Assembly: GCF_023006505.1 (NCBI RefSeq)
Contig: NZ_JALBGV010000070.1
Coordinates: 1-32,685, forward strand
Length of the DNA stretch: 32,685 nucleotides
Reading direction: 5' to 3'
From: Neorhizobium sp. SHOUNA12A
GTDB lineage: Bacteria > Pseudomonadota > Alphaproteobacteria > Rhizobiales > Rhizobiaceae
Below, one piece after another: positions 23,970 through 30,426 of the stretch (within the stretch, counting starts at the first letter, position 1; every line of letters starts with the position of its first letter). The notes beneath the pieces are model-generated. The model ran no database searches. It was not told the origin of the DNA and saw only the letters and a list, made by a program, of their open reading frames with translations. A program made the position numbers and the translations under genes.

Positions 23970-23997
23970 TTGACGTCCTTTCCAATTATTTTATGCT
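23970..23997 (+). promoter_or_regulatory. Promoter of the SRPBCC/acyl-CoA ligase operon
   Basis: TTGACG (23970-23975), a 16-base spacer and TATGCT (23992-23997). The -10 lies inside operator site E. The leader to the ATG at 24051 would be about 47 bases. Confidence 0.45.
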
Positions 23998-24001
23998 TAA
24001 A
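23990..24001. promoter_or_regulatory. Operator-like palindrome TTTATGCTTAAA (site E)
   Basis: One mismatch from TTTAAGCTTAAA. It covers the -10 of the SRPBCC-operon promoter, which would allow direct repression. Confidence 0.55.
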
Positions 24002-24050
24002 ATGTCTTTTAGGAAAATGACGCCTCAACGCGACTGAAAGAGGGACGCTC

Positions 24051-24479
24051 ATGATCGATCCGCATTGTCATTCCAGCAGCATCATGGTGGAGCGCCCGGC
24101 GGCGGTCGCCTTCGAACTGATGTCGGACGGGCTGAAACAGGGCCAGTGGGCGTGGGGGAGCCTCAATCGCGCGGAGGTGGAGCCAGGCCTCTTCTGCGGC
24201 ACCTCGACCTTTTCTGGAAAACAGACATTCGTGCGGCTCAATGTCGATCGCTCCCGCTTCCAGGTGGATTATGAAGTCGGTGCGGCCAAGGAAGCCATGC
24301 AGTTCCGCAACATGTCTCGCGTCATCCCGGGCGAACTCCTGCGCATGGGGCCGGACAAGTGCGTGGTGACGTTGCTGACCTGGCGGCTGGAGACGCAGAC
24401 GGATGCGGAGTGGATTCAGTTCGGCACGATTCATGAGGCGGAGATGTTCCTGATCAAGGGCATTCTGGAACGGGCATAA
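24051..24479 (+). CDS. SRPBCC-like small protein
   Basis: A 142-residue protein that looks like a START/SRPBCC ligand-binding fold: an N-terminal strand and helix (SIMVERPAAVAFELMSDG), several alternating strands, and a long C-terminal amphipathic helix (GTIHEAEMFLIKGILERA). Such proteins bind hydrophobic or aromatic ligands and sometimes act as cyclases or hydrolases. The fold assignment is by pattern only, and no catalytic residues can be named. It is first in the operon with the acyl-CoA ligase, whose start is 11 bases downstream. AGAGGGA precedes its ATG. Confidence 0.6.
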   Translation: MIDPHCHSSSIMVERPAAVAFELMSDGLKQGQWAWGSLNRAEVEPGLFCGTSTFSGKQTFVRLNVDRSRFQVDYEVGAAKEAMQFRNMSRVIPGELLRMGPDKCVVTLLTWRLETQTDAEWIQFGTIHEAEMFLIKGILERA

Positions 24480-24489
24480 GGACAGAGCC

Positions 24490-26103
24490 ATGCATTCTCC
24501 CTATCTCTTATTCGAGAACCAGGCGCTGAAAACCCCGGCCGCGCCGATGCTGATCGCGCCGGCCAGCGCCAAACTGCCTTATGCGCCCGAGGGCTTTCGC
24601 CACAGCTACGGCGAGGTCTTTACCCGCGTCGGTCTTCTGAAGCAGAAGTTCGCGGCGGCAGGATATGGGATCGGCGCTCGGGTCGCCCTCCTCCTCGAAA
24701 ACCGTCCGGAATTCTTCGATTACTGGCTGGCGCTGAACGCGATCGGCGTCTCGATCGTGCCGATAAATCCCGACCTGCGCCGCGACGAGCTGCTCTTCCA
24801 GCTCGACATGGCCGAGGCTCCGTTGATGGTCGTCATCCGCGAGCGGCTGGATGATCTGCGGGATATCTCGCCCAGCAAGGTGAGGGTGATCGCTGCCGGC
24901 GACGACATTCCGCCTTCACCGGAAACACGCGAGGCGCGGCCCGGCGGCCCGGATGCCGAATGCGCGCTGCTGTTTACCTCCGGCAGCACCGGCAAGCCGA
25001 AGGGCTGTATCCTTTCGAATATCTATTTCATCGGCATCGCCGAATGGTACACGACGCAGGGCGGCATCGCCGAAATGGGCGAGGGAGCCGAAGTGGCGCT
25101 GACGCCGTTGCCGATGTTCCATATGAACGCGCTTGGCTGCACGGCTGTTGGCATGATCATGAAGGGTGGCGCGATCGTGCCGCTCGACCGGTTCCATTCG
25201 AGCAGCTGGTGGGCGTCGATCGCCGATTCCGGCGCGACGATCATTCATTGCCTCGGCGTCATCCCAGCGATCCTGCTGCAGCTCCCGACCGTCGAAGCAG
25301 AGCGGGCACACAAGGTGAAATTCGCGCTGGGACCGGGCGTCGATGCCCGGCACAAGATCGAATTCGAGAAGCGCTACGGCATCCCGATCGTCGAAGCCTG
25401 GGCGATGACCGAAACCGGCGGCCGGGCAGTGACCACCACCGCGGCGGACGACTATACGCCAGGCCTGCGCTGCATCGGCCGGCCGCGTGCCGGCATGGAT
25501 TTTCGGATCGTCGATGATGCCGGGAACGATGCGGAACTCGGCAAGCCGGGAGAACTGCTGGTGCGTGCCCAAGGTGCGAACCCGCGCGACGGTTTCTTCA
25601 GCGGCTATCTCAACGATGAGAAGGCGACTGAAGAGGCCTGGGAAGGCGGCTGGTTCCATACCGGCGACGTCGTTTATGCCGACGAAAAGGGGCTTCTTTA
25701 TTTCTTCGACCGCAAGAAGAGCATCGTACGGCGCAGCGGCGAGAACATCGCGGTGCTGGAAGTGGAGGCGGCCCTTGCCAAGGATCCGGCGGTCAAGGCA
25801 TCCGCGGTGACGCCTGTGCCGGACGATCTGCGCGGCGAAGAAGTTTTTGCGTTTATCGTCGAGGGCGAGGTCGCCGGAGCGGGCGAGCCGGCCGAGAAGG
25901 CGAAGCGGATGATCGAGGCCGCCGGCGCCCATATCGCCTATCACAAACTTCCCGGCTACGTGGTCTTCGTCGAAAGGCTGCCGGTGAGCTCGACGCAGAA
26001 GCTGCAGCGCGGCGAGATCAAGACGATGGCCGCGAAGGCGGTCGAGGAAGGCTCGGCCATCGACCTCAGGAAGCTGAAGGCGTCGATCCGCAAGGCCGGA
26101 TGA
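24490..26103 (+). CDS. Acyl-CoA ligase (AMP-forming, ANL superfamily)
   Basis: A 537-residue enzyme that activates a carboxylic acid to its CoA thioester through an acyl-adenylate. The ANL motifs are all present: LLFTSGSTGKPKG (residues ~161-173), the acid-binding A5 segment EAWAMTETGG (~301), GWFHTGD (~387), DRKKSIVRRSGENI and the catalytic C-terminal lysine in SSTQKLQR (~503). The closest recognisable group is crotonobetaine/long-chain-type ligases, but this does not fix the substrate. With a thiolase-like/DUF35 pair and isatin-hydrolase-like genes downstream, an indolic acid such as dioxindole-3-acetate is proposed as substrate; anthranilate is an alternative. Both are inference. Confidence 0.9.
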   Translation: MHSPYLLFENQALKTPAAPMLIAPASAKLPYAPEGFRHSYGEVFTRVGLLKQKFAAAGYGIGARVALLLENRPEFFDYWLALNAIGVSIVPINPDLRRDELLFQLDMAEAPLMVVIRERLDDLRDISPSKVRVIAAGDDIPPSPETREARPGGPDAECALLFTSGSTGKPKGCILSNIYFIGIAEWYTTQGGIAEMGEGAEVALTPLPMFHMNALGCTAVGMIMKGGAIVPLDRFHSSSWWASIADSGATIIHCLGVIPAILLQLPTVEAERAHKVKFALGPGVDARHKIEFEKRYGIPIVEAWAMTETGGRAVTTTAADDYTPGLRCIGRPRAGMDFRIVDDAGNDAELGKPGELLVRAQGANPRDGFFSGYLNDEKATEEAWEGGWFHTGDVVYADEKGLLYFFDRKKSIVRRSGENIAVLEVEAALAKDPAVKASAVTPVPDDLRGEEVFAFIVEGEVAGAGEPAEKAKRMIEAAGAHIAYHKLPGYVVFVERLPVSSTQKLQRGEIKTMAAKAVEEGSAIDLRKLKASIRKAG

Positions 26104-26143
26104 ACTCCCTTACGGTTCCTCGTCAGTTCTGATATAGCATAAA

Positions 26144-26155
26144 CCACAGCTTAAA
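26144..26155. promoter_or_regulatory. Operator-like half palindrome CCACAGCTTAAA (site F)
   Basis: The right half (AGCTTAAA) matches the TTTAAGCTTAAA consensus exactly; the left half does not. It lies in the 71-base gap before ohr, just after a possible -10 (TATAGC, 26133-26138) and 20 bases before the start codon. Confidence 0.35.
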
Positions 26156-26174
26156 TCACGATATGGAGGCGCGC

Positions 26175-26600
26175 ATGACCCCGGAAAAGATTCTCTATGA
26201 GACGTCCGTTACCGCGCATGGCGGCCGGGAAGGAAAAGCGCAGAGCGCTGATGGCAGTTTCGCGGTCAATCTTTCGGTGCCAAAAGGGCTCGGCGGCCCG
26301 GGGGGCGAGGGGACCAATCCGGAGCAGTTATTTGCGGCCGGTTATGCGGCCTGCTTCCTCGGTGCTGTGAAACTCGTGGCGCGAACCAGCAAGATCGCGC
26401 TGCCGGACGACGTCTCGATCACCGCCAAGGTCGGTATCGGCCCGGTGCCGGTCGGTTACGCGCTGGCGGTCGAACTGGTGGCGTCCCTTCCCGGCATCGA
26501 GCGCTCGGTCGCAGAAGAGATCGTCGCCGGTGCGCATCAACGTTGCCCCTATTCCAATGCGACGCGCGGCAATGTCGACGTCAAACTGACGGTGGCCTGA
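26175..26600 (+). CDS. ohr: Organic hydroperoxide resistance protein Ohr (OsmC/Ohr family)
   Basis: A 141-residue thiol peroxidase that reduces organic hydroperoxides. Both redox cysteines are present: C60 in AAGYAACF and C124 in HQRCPYSNATRGN, with the conserved N-P-E-Q-L-F-A segment before C60. The ATG at 26175 is preferred over one at 26163 because GGAGG lies 5 bases upstream of it. Its stop overlaps the start of the thiolase-like gene (TGATG), so a stress-type gene is translationally coupled to a catabolic one. The usual neighbour ohrR is not adjacent. It may detoxify peroxides formed by flavin or oxygenase chemistry in this pathway. Confidence 0.92.
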   Translation: MTPEKILYETSVTAHGGREGKAQSADGSFAVNLSVPKGLGGPGGEGTNPEQLFAAGYAACFLGAVKLVARTSKIALPDDVSITAKVGIGPVPVGYALAVELVASLPGIERSVAEEIVAGAHQRCPYSNATRGNVDVKLTVA

Positions 26601-27775
26601 TGGTCGTCTCCCGCGCGCGGCAATCTTATGACGGCGTGGTTCTGGCGGTACCGGTGACGGTGCCCTACCAGCGCTATTCCATCGAGACCGCGCATTGGTG
26701 GATGGGCAAGGCGCTCAGGGCGCTCGCGGAAGGTGCTGGCATCAGCCACCGGGATTTCGATGGCTTTTCGGTCGCAAGCTTCACCATGGGGCCGGATGCG
26801 GCGATCGCGCTCACCCAGCATTTCGGGCTGTCGCCACGCTGGCTCGATCATTTGCCGATGGGCGGCGCCGCCGGCATCGCCTCGATCCGCCGCGCGGCGC
26901 GGGCGGTGCAGGCGGGCGATGCGGATATCGTCGCCTGCGTCGCAGCCGACACCAATCAGGTCGATACGTTCCGCAAGACGCTCGCCAACTTCTCCCGCTT
27001 TGCGCAGGACGCTTCCTATCCTTATGGCGCCGGTGGTCCCAATGCGAGTTTCGCATTGATCGCACGCCACTACATGGATCGCTACGGCGCCACTCGGGAA
27101 GACTTCGGCAAGCTTTGCGTCGCCCAGCGCGACAATGCGCTCAAAAACCTCGATGCGCTGATGAAGAAGCCGCTGACGCTCGAGCAATATATGTCGGCGC
27201 GACCGATCGCCGAGCCGTTCCATCTGTTCGACTGCGTCATGCCCTGCGCCGGCGCGGAGGCCTTTCTGGTGATGCGCGAGGAGACGGCCGTTTCGCTCGG
27301 GCTTCCCTTCGTCCGGCTGCTGTCGGCGATCGAGCGGCACAACGCGTTTGCCGAGGATCCGGTGCAGGTGCGCGGGGGCTGGGTGGTCGATTGCGACGAG
27401 CTTTACGGCATGGCCGGTTCGGCGCCGGACGACATGGATTTTGTCCAGACCTATGACGACTACGCAGTGATCTCGATGATGCAGTTCGAGGACCTGGGTT
27501 TCTGCGCCAAAGGCGAGGGGCCGGATTTCGTGCGCCAACACACGTTCACGATCGACGGATCCTTTCCGCACAACACGTCCGGCGGCCAGCTTTCGGTCGG
27601 CCAGGCGGGGGCCGCCGGCGGGCATCTCGGGATTACTGAAGCGATGCGCCAGCTTCTGGGGACAGCACAAGGCAGGCAGGTCGGGGACGCGAAACTCGGG
27701 CTGGTTTCAGGTTTCGGCATGATCAACTACGACCGCGGGCTCGCCTCTGCGGCCGCCATTCTGGCGAGGGCGTGA
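26600..27775 (+). CDS. Thiolase-like protein without thiolase catalytic residues (SCP-x/Ltp type, candidate retro-aldolase)
   Basis: A 391-residue protein of the SCP-x/lipid-transfer-protein branch of the thiolase fold. The residues needed for thiolase chemistry are absent: the nucleophilic cysteine region reads LPMGGAAG (near residue 86), the catalytic GHP motif reads SVGQAGAAGG, and the final C-x-G reads VSGFGM. Homologues of this branch pair with DUF35 proteins; the steroid-pathway Ltp2-ChsH2 pair cleaves a tertiary hydroxyacyl-CoA by retro-aldol reaction. Here the next gene, overlapping by one base, encodes a DUF35 domain. An aldolase acting on a hydroxylated CoA thioester is therefore likelier than a true thiolase. 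The ATG at 26600 overlaps the ohr stop. Confidence 0.85.
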   Translation: MVVSRARQSYDGVVLAVPVTVPYQRYSIETAHWWMGKALRALAEGAGISHRDFDGFSVASFTMGPDAAIALTQHFGLSPRWLDHLPMGGAAGIASIRRAARAVQAGDADIVACVAADTNQVDTFRKTLANFSRFAQDASYPYGAGGPNASFALIARHYMDRYGATREDFGKLCVAQRDNALKNLDALMKKPLTLEQYMSARPIAEPFHLFDCVMPCAGAEAFLVMREETAVSLGLPFVRLLSAIERHNAFAEDPVQVRGGWVVDCDELYGMAGSAPDDMDFVQTYDDYAVISMMQFEDLGFCAKGEGPDFVRQHTFTIDGSFPHNTSGGQLSVGQAGAAGGHLGITEAMRQLLGTAQGRQVGDAKLGLVSGFGMINYDRGLASAAAILARA

Positions 27776-29019
27776 TGACCGAACCCTTCCTTAAACCGAA
27801 GCGAAAGAACCCGCTCGCCCGCACCACTCAACCGTTGCTGCCGCCTCAAGCACGCAGCCGCAAGGCGCACGGGCTGACGCTTGCTGCCGCGACCGGCCGT
27901 TTCATGCTGCAATGCTGCGGCGAATGCGGACGCTACACCTATCCGGCGCGCGAAGCCTGCCCGAATTGCCTTTCGTCAGACCTGCCGTTCCGGGAAGCGC
28001 CGACAGGTGGTCTGCTGCTCTCGGAGACCCGCATTGAAGTGACCAGCGATCCTTATTTTCGCGAGCACATGCCTTGGCGCACCGGGCTGGTTCAGCTCGA
28101 TTGCGGGCCGATTGCCGTCGTGCATCTGCATGGCGATTGCGGCGGGCTTGGTAGTCGGCTCAAGCTTTCCCTGCAGCTGGACCGGGCCGGACAGGCCGTG
28201 TTCTTTGCCAAGCCCGTTTCGGAGACGCCGCACATGGAAGACGATCCCCAATGGTGTGAGATGACCGCCGATCCAAAGCACCGCCGCGTTCTGATCACCG
28301 ATGGGCGCAGCCCGCTTGCATTGCCGCTGGCGCAGGCTCTTGGGAAAGCGGGAGCGGCCAAGATCTTTGTCGGGGTGACAGATCGCTGGAAACCTTTTGA
28401 CCAGCAGGCGTCGCTGGAGGCGATCGAAGGTGTCGAATTCCTCGATCTGGACCTGACCAGCGAACGTTCGGTGCAGGAGCTGTCGATGGATATTGGCGCC
28501 AAGGTGGAGATCCTGATCAACACCGCCGATCACGTCCGGCCGGCGCATCTCTTCGATGTGGGTGCGGCCAATATAGCGCGCGAGGCGATGGATCATACGG
28601 TAATGGGACTGATGCGTCTTGCCCAGGCCTTTGGCCCGGTGATGCGCTCCCGCGGCGCCGATGGCGCGGCTGGGGCCGTTGCCTGGGTCAACGTGCTCTC
28701 GGTCCACGGACTCAGCAATGCGCCGCAGTCCGGCGTCCATTCCGCCGCGCATGCCGCGTGCCTGTCGCTGTCGCAATGGCTGCGTACCGAGCTCAGGCCG
28801 GGCGGTATCCGGGTCATCAATGCATTCGCCGGACCGCTCGATACGGAATGGTTCCAGACGGTGCCGCCGCCGAAGGTGGTGCCAAGGGCTCTGGCCGATG
28901 CGGTTCTCGACGGATTGAAGTGCGGATTGGAAGATATTTACGTCGGCGATGTCGCCAAGGACATCGAGGCGCGGCTGTTCGACAATCCGAAAGCCGTCGA
29001 GCGGGAGGCCGGCCAATGA
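27775..29019 (+). CDS. DUF35 zinc-ribbon/OB-fold protein fused to a degenerate short-chain dehydrogenase domain
   Basis: A two-domain protein of 414 residues. Residues ~40-150 are DUF35: a rubredoxin-like zinc ribbon with CGEC (C48, C51) and CPNC (C62, C65), then an OB-fold that in related systems binds acyl-CoA and completes the active site of the partner aldolase. Residues ~170-400 look like an SDR fold that has lost its signatures: TGxxxGxG reads TDGRSPLA, NNAG reads NTAD, and the catalytic YxxxK region reads HSAAHAA. It is probably a structural or regulatory pseudo-SDR. It overlaps the thiolase-like gene upstream (TGATG) and the cyclase gene downstream (ATGA), so all three are translated together. 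Confidence 0.82.
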   Translation: MTEPFLKPKRKNPLARTTQPLLPPQARSRKAHGLTLAAATGRFMLQCCGECGRYTYPAREACPNCLSSDLPFREAPTGGLLLSETRIEVTSDPYFREHMPWRTGLVQLDCGPIAVVHLHGDCGGLGSRLKLSLQLDRAGQAVFFAKPVSETPHMEDDPQWCEMTADPKHRRVLITDGRSPLALPLAQALGKAGAAKIFVGVTDRWKPFDQQASLEAIEGVEFLDLDLTSERSVQELSMDIGAKVEILINTADHVRPAHLFDVGAANIAREAMDHTVMGLMRLAQAFGPVMRSRGADGAAGAVAWVNVLSVHGLSNAPQSGVHSAAHAACLSLSQWLRTELRPGGIRVINAFAGPLDTEWFQTVPPPKVVPRALADAVLDGLKCGLEDIYVGDVAKDIEARLFDNPKAVEREAGQ

Positions 29020-29807
29020 GCGGCGATATTCTGGGCAAATTCGCTGGAGCATTGGCGAGCGGTGCGGTTCGCGTCGTTGACCTTACCCATACCCTGTCTC
29101 CGGATTTTCCGGTCATCGTCATGCCGCCGGAACTGGGGCAATCCGCGCCGTTCCGGATGGAGCGGATTTCGCATTACGACGGTGGCGGGCCGGCGTGGTA
29201 TTGGAACAACCTCTCCTTCGGCGAGCACACCGGCACGCATTTCGATGCGCCGATCCATTGGTATACCGGCCGCGACCTGCCGCTCAATTCCGTTGATACG
29301 CTGCCGCCGGCCGATATGATCGCGCCGGCCTGCGTGATCGATTGCTCCCAACAGGTGGCCGAGGATGCGGATTTCCTGCTGACGGTTGCGGATGTCGTGA
29401 AGTGGGAAGAACAGCATGGCCGCATTCCGCCGCGATCCTGGGCCTTCTTGCGCACCGACTGGTCGAAAAAGTCAGGTGCCGCCTATGCCAATCTGCAGGC
29501 AGACGGCGCCCATACGCCCGGACCAGATGCGGAGGTGATGCGCTTTCTGGTGGCGGAGCGGGATATCATCGGCTTCGGCACCGAGACGATCGGCACGGAT
29601 GCCGGCCAGGCGGGACATTTCTCGCCGCCCTATCCGGCGCACCATTACCTTCACGGCGCTGGGCGTTACGGGCTACAATGCCTCACCAATCTCGACCAGC
29701 TTTCGCCCATGGGTGCGATGATCGTTGCAGCTCCGCTTAAAATCCAGAACGGTTCGGGCAGCCCGCTGCGCGTTCTGGCGCTGGTTCAGGAGCGCTCGAC
29801 GGGATGA
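29016..29807 (+). CDS. Cyclase-family metal hydrolase (isatin hydrolase / kynurenine formamidase type), copy 2
   Basis: A 263-residue paralogue of the product of 12689-13471. The signature HTGTHFDAPIH is intact near residue 73, along with ETIGTDAG, HGAGRYGL and the LTNLDQLSPMGA segment. Members hydrolyse cyclic or formyl amides; isatin hydrolase gives isatinate. Coupling to the thiolase-like and DUF35 genes through an ATGA overlap suggests that it acts on the direct product of that pair, which fits isatin if the pair cleaves dioxindole-3-acetyl-CoA. The reading frame overlaps the end of convergent marR3 by 22 bases. Confidence 0.88.
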   Translation: MSGDILGKFAGALASGAVRVVDLTHTLSPDFPVIVMPPELGQSAPFRMERISHYDGGGPAWYWNNLSFGEHTGTHFDAPIHWYTGRDLPLNSVDTLPPADMIAPACVIDCSQQVAEDADFLLTVADVVKWEEQHGRIPPRSWAFLRTDWSKKSGAAYANLQADGAHTPGPDAEVMRFLVAERDIIGFGTETIGTDAGQAGHFSPPYPAHHYLHGAGRYGLQCLTNLDQLSPMGAMIVAAPLKIQNGSGSPLRVLALVQERSTG

Positions 29808-30328
29808 GAGCCGCTCGCCACCCGCCGGGCGGCAGTGTCGTAGAAGCTCGTGAGCAATTCCAGCATTTCCGTCGCTTCCCCGAGCCCCTGTTCCGCGCGT
29901 TCCATTTTCTGGATCAGCGACACGAGAAGCTGCCGCCGCAGAGCCCGATAATCCTGGGTGAGCTTGGTGCCCTTGCGGGTCGGCGTGTAGAGCGTGTCCT
30001 TGCGGGAGCGGCCTTTGACGCGTTCGATGAGCTGCAGGGTCTGGAGCTTCTTGATCGCATACTGAATGTTGGCGGTGTCGTCGCGGCCGAGCAGACGGGA
30101 AATTTCGCCAAGCCCTTTCGGCTTGTTACGGTAACGGATCGTGTGCAGGATAGCGGTATCGAGACCGCTCAGGCCGGAGCCCGCAAGTTCGCTCGAGCAT
30201 TCCGACTGCCAGCGCAGGAAGGCGGCGGAAATCCGCCACAGCGACCATTCGAATTCGGTGAGGGCGGCTTCCGACATTTCGAGGGCCGTATCGCTCAGCG
30301 GGTTTTCGGGCGTGGCAGGCGATATCAT
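29786..30328 (-). CDS. MarR-like winged-helix transcriptional regulator (MarR3)
   Basis: A 180-residue predicted DNA-binding protein. A central winged helix (GLGEISRLLGRDDTANIQYA as the helix-turn-helix, then IERVKGRSRKDTLYTPTRKG as recognition and wing) is flanked by long helices for dimerisation. It is more divergent from typical MarR than MarR1 and MarR2. GGAGAG precedes the ATG. It is divergent from the racemase-like gene with a 98-base gap holding site G, and its 3' end overlaps cyclase copy 2 by 22 bases. Its position inside the SRPBCC-to-racemase block makes it the best local candidate for binding the TTTAAGCTTAAA-like sites; this is inference. Confidence 0.8.
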   Translation of the reverse strand: MISPATPENPLSDTALEMSEAALTEFEWSLWRISAAFLRWQSECSSELAGSGLSGLDTAILHTIRYRNKPKGLGEISRLLGRDDTANIQYAIKKLQTLQLIERVKGRSRKDTLYTPTRKGTKLTQDYRALRRQLLVSLIQKMERAEQGLGEATEMLELLTSFYDTAARRVASGSHPVERS

Positions 30329-30359
30329 GGGGCTCTCCGGGTTGTAATTGCGTCGCGAG

Positions 30360-30371
30360 TAAAGCCTTAAA
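30360..30371. promoter_or_regulatory. Weak operator-like site TAAAGCCTTAAA (site G)
   Basis: The right end (CTTAAA) matches the palindrome consensus, but four positions differ overall. It lies between divergent marR3 and the racemase-like gene, where an autoregulatory site would be expected. Confidence 0.25.
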
Positions 30372-30426
30372 TTCTAGTTTTGACGAGTGCGAAACCGCAT
30401 ACGAAAGCGGACCAAACGAGGGAAAT

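Larger units (their letters stand above)
23645..24050. other. Divergent intergenic region, opp operon / SRPBCC-ligase operon
   Basis: 406 AT-rich bases without a supported gene. It contains one assigned promoter in each direction, each overlapped by a TTTAAGCTTAAA-like site (D and E, 180 bases apart). A 93-codon minus-strand frame here crosses both promoters and is not considered a gene. Confidence 0.65.

Noticed and set aside
23771..24052. 93-codon minus-strand frame between the opp and SRPBCC operons
   Set aside because: It spans two promoters and two operator-like sites and has no recognisable protein pattern.
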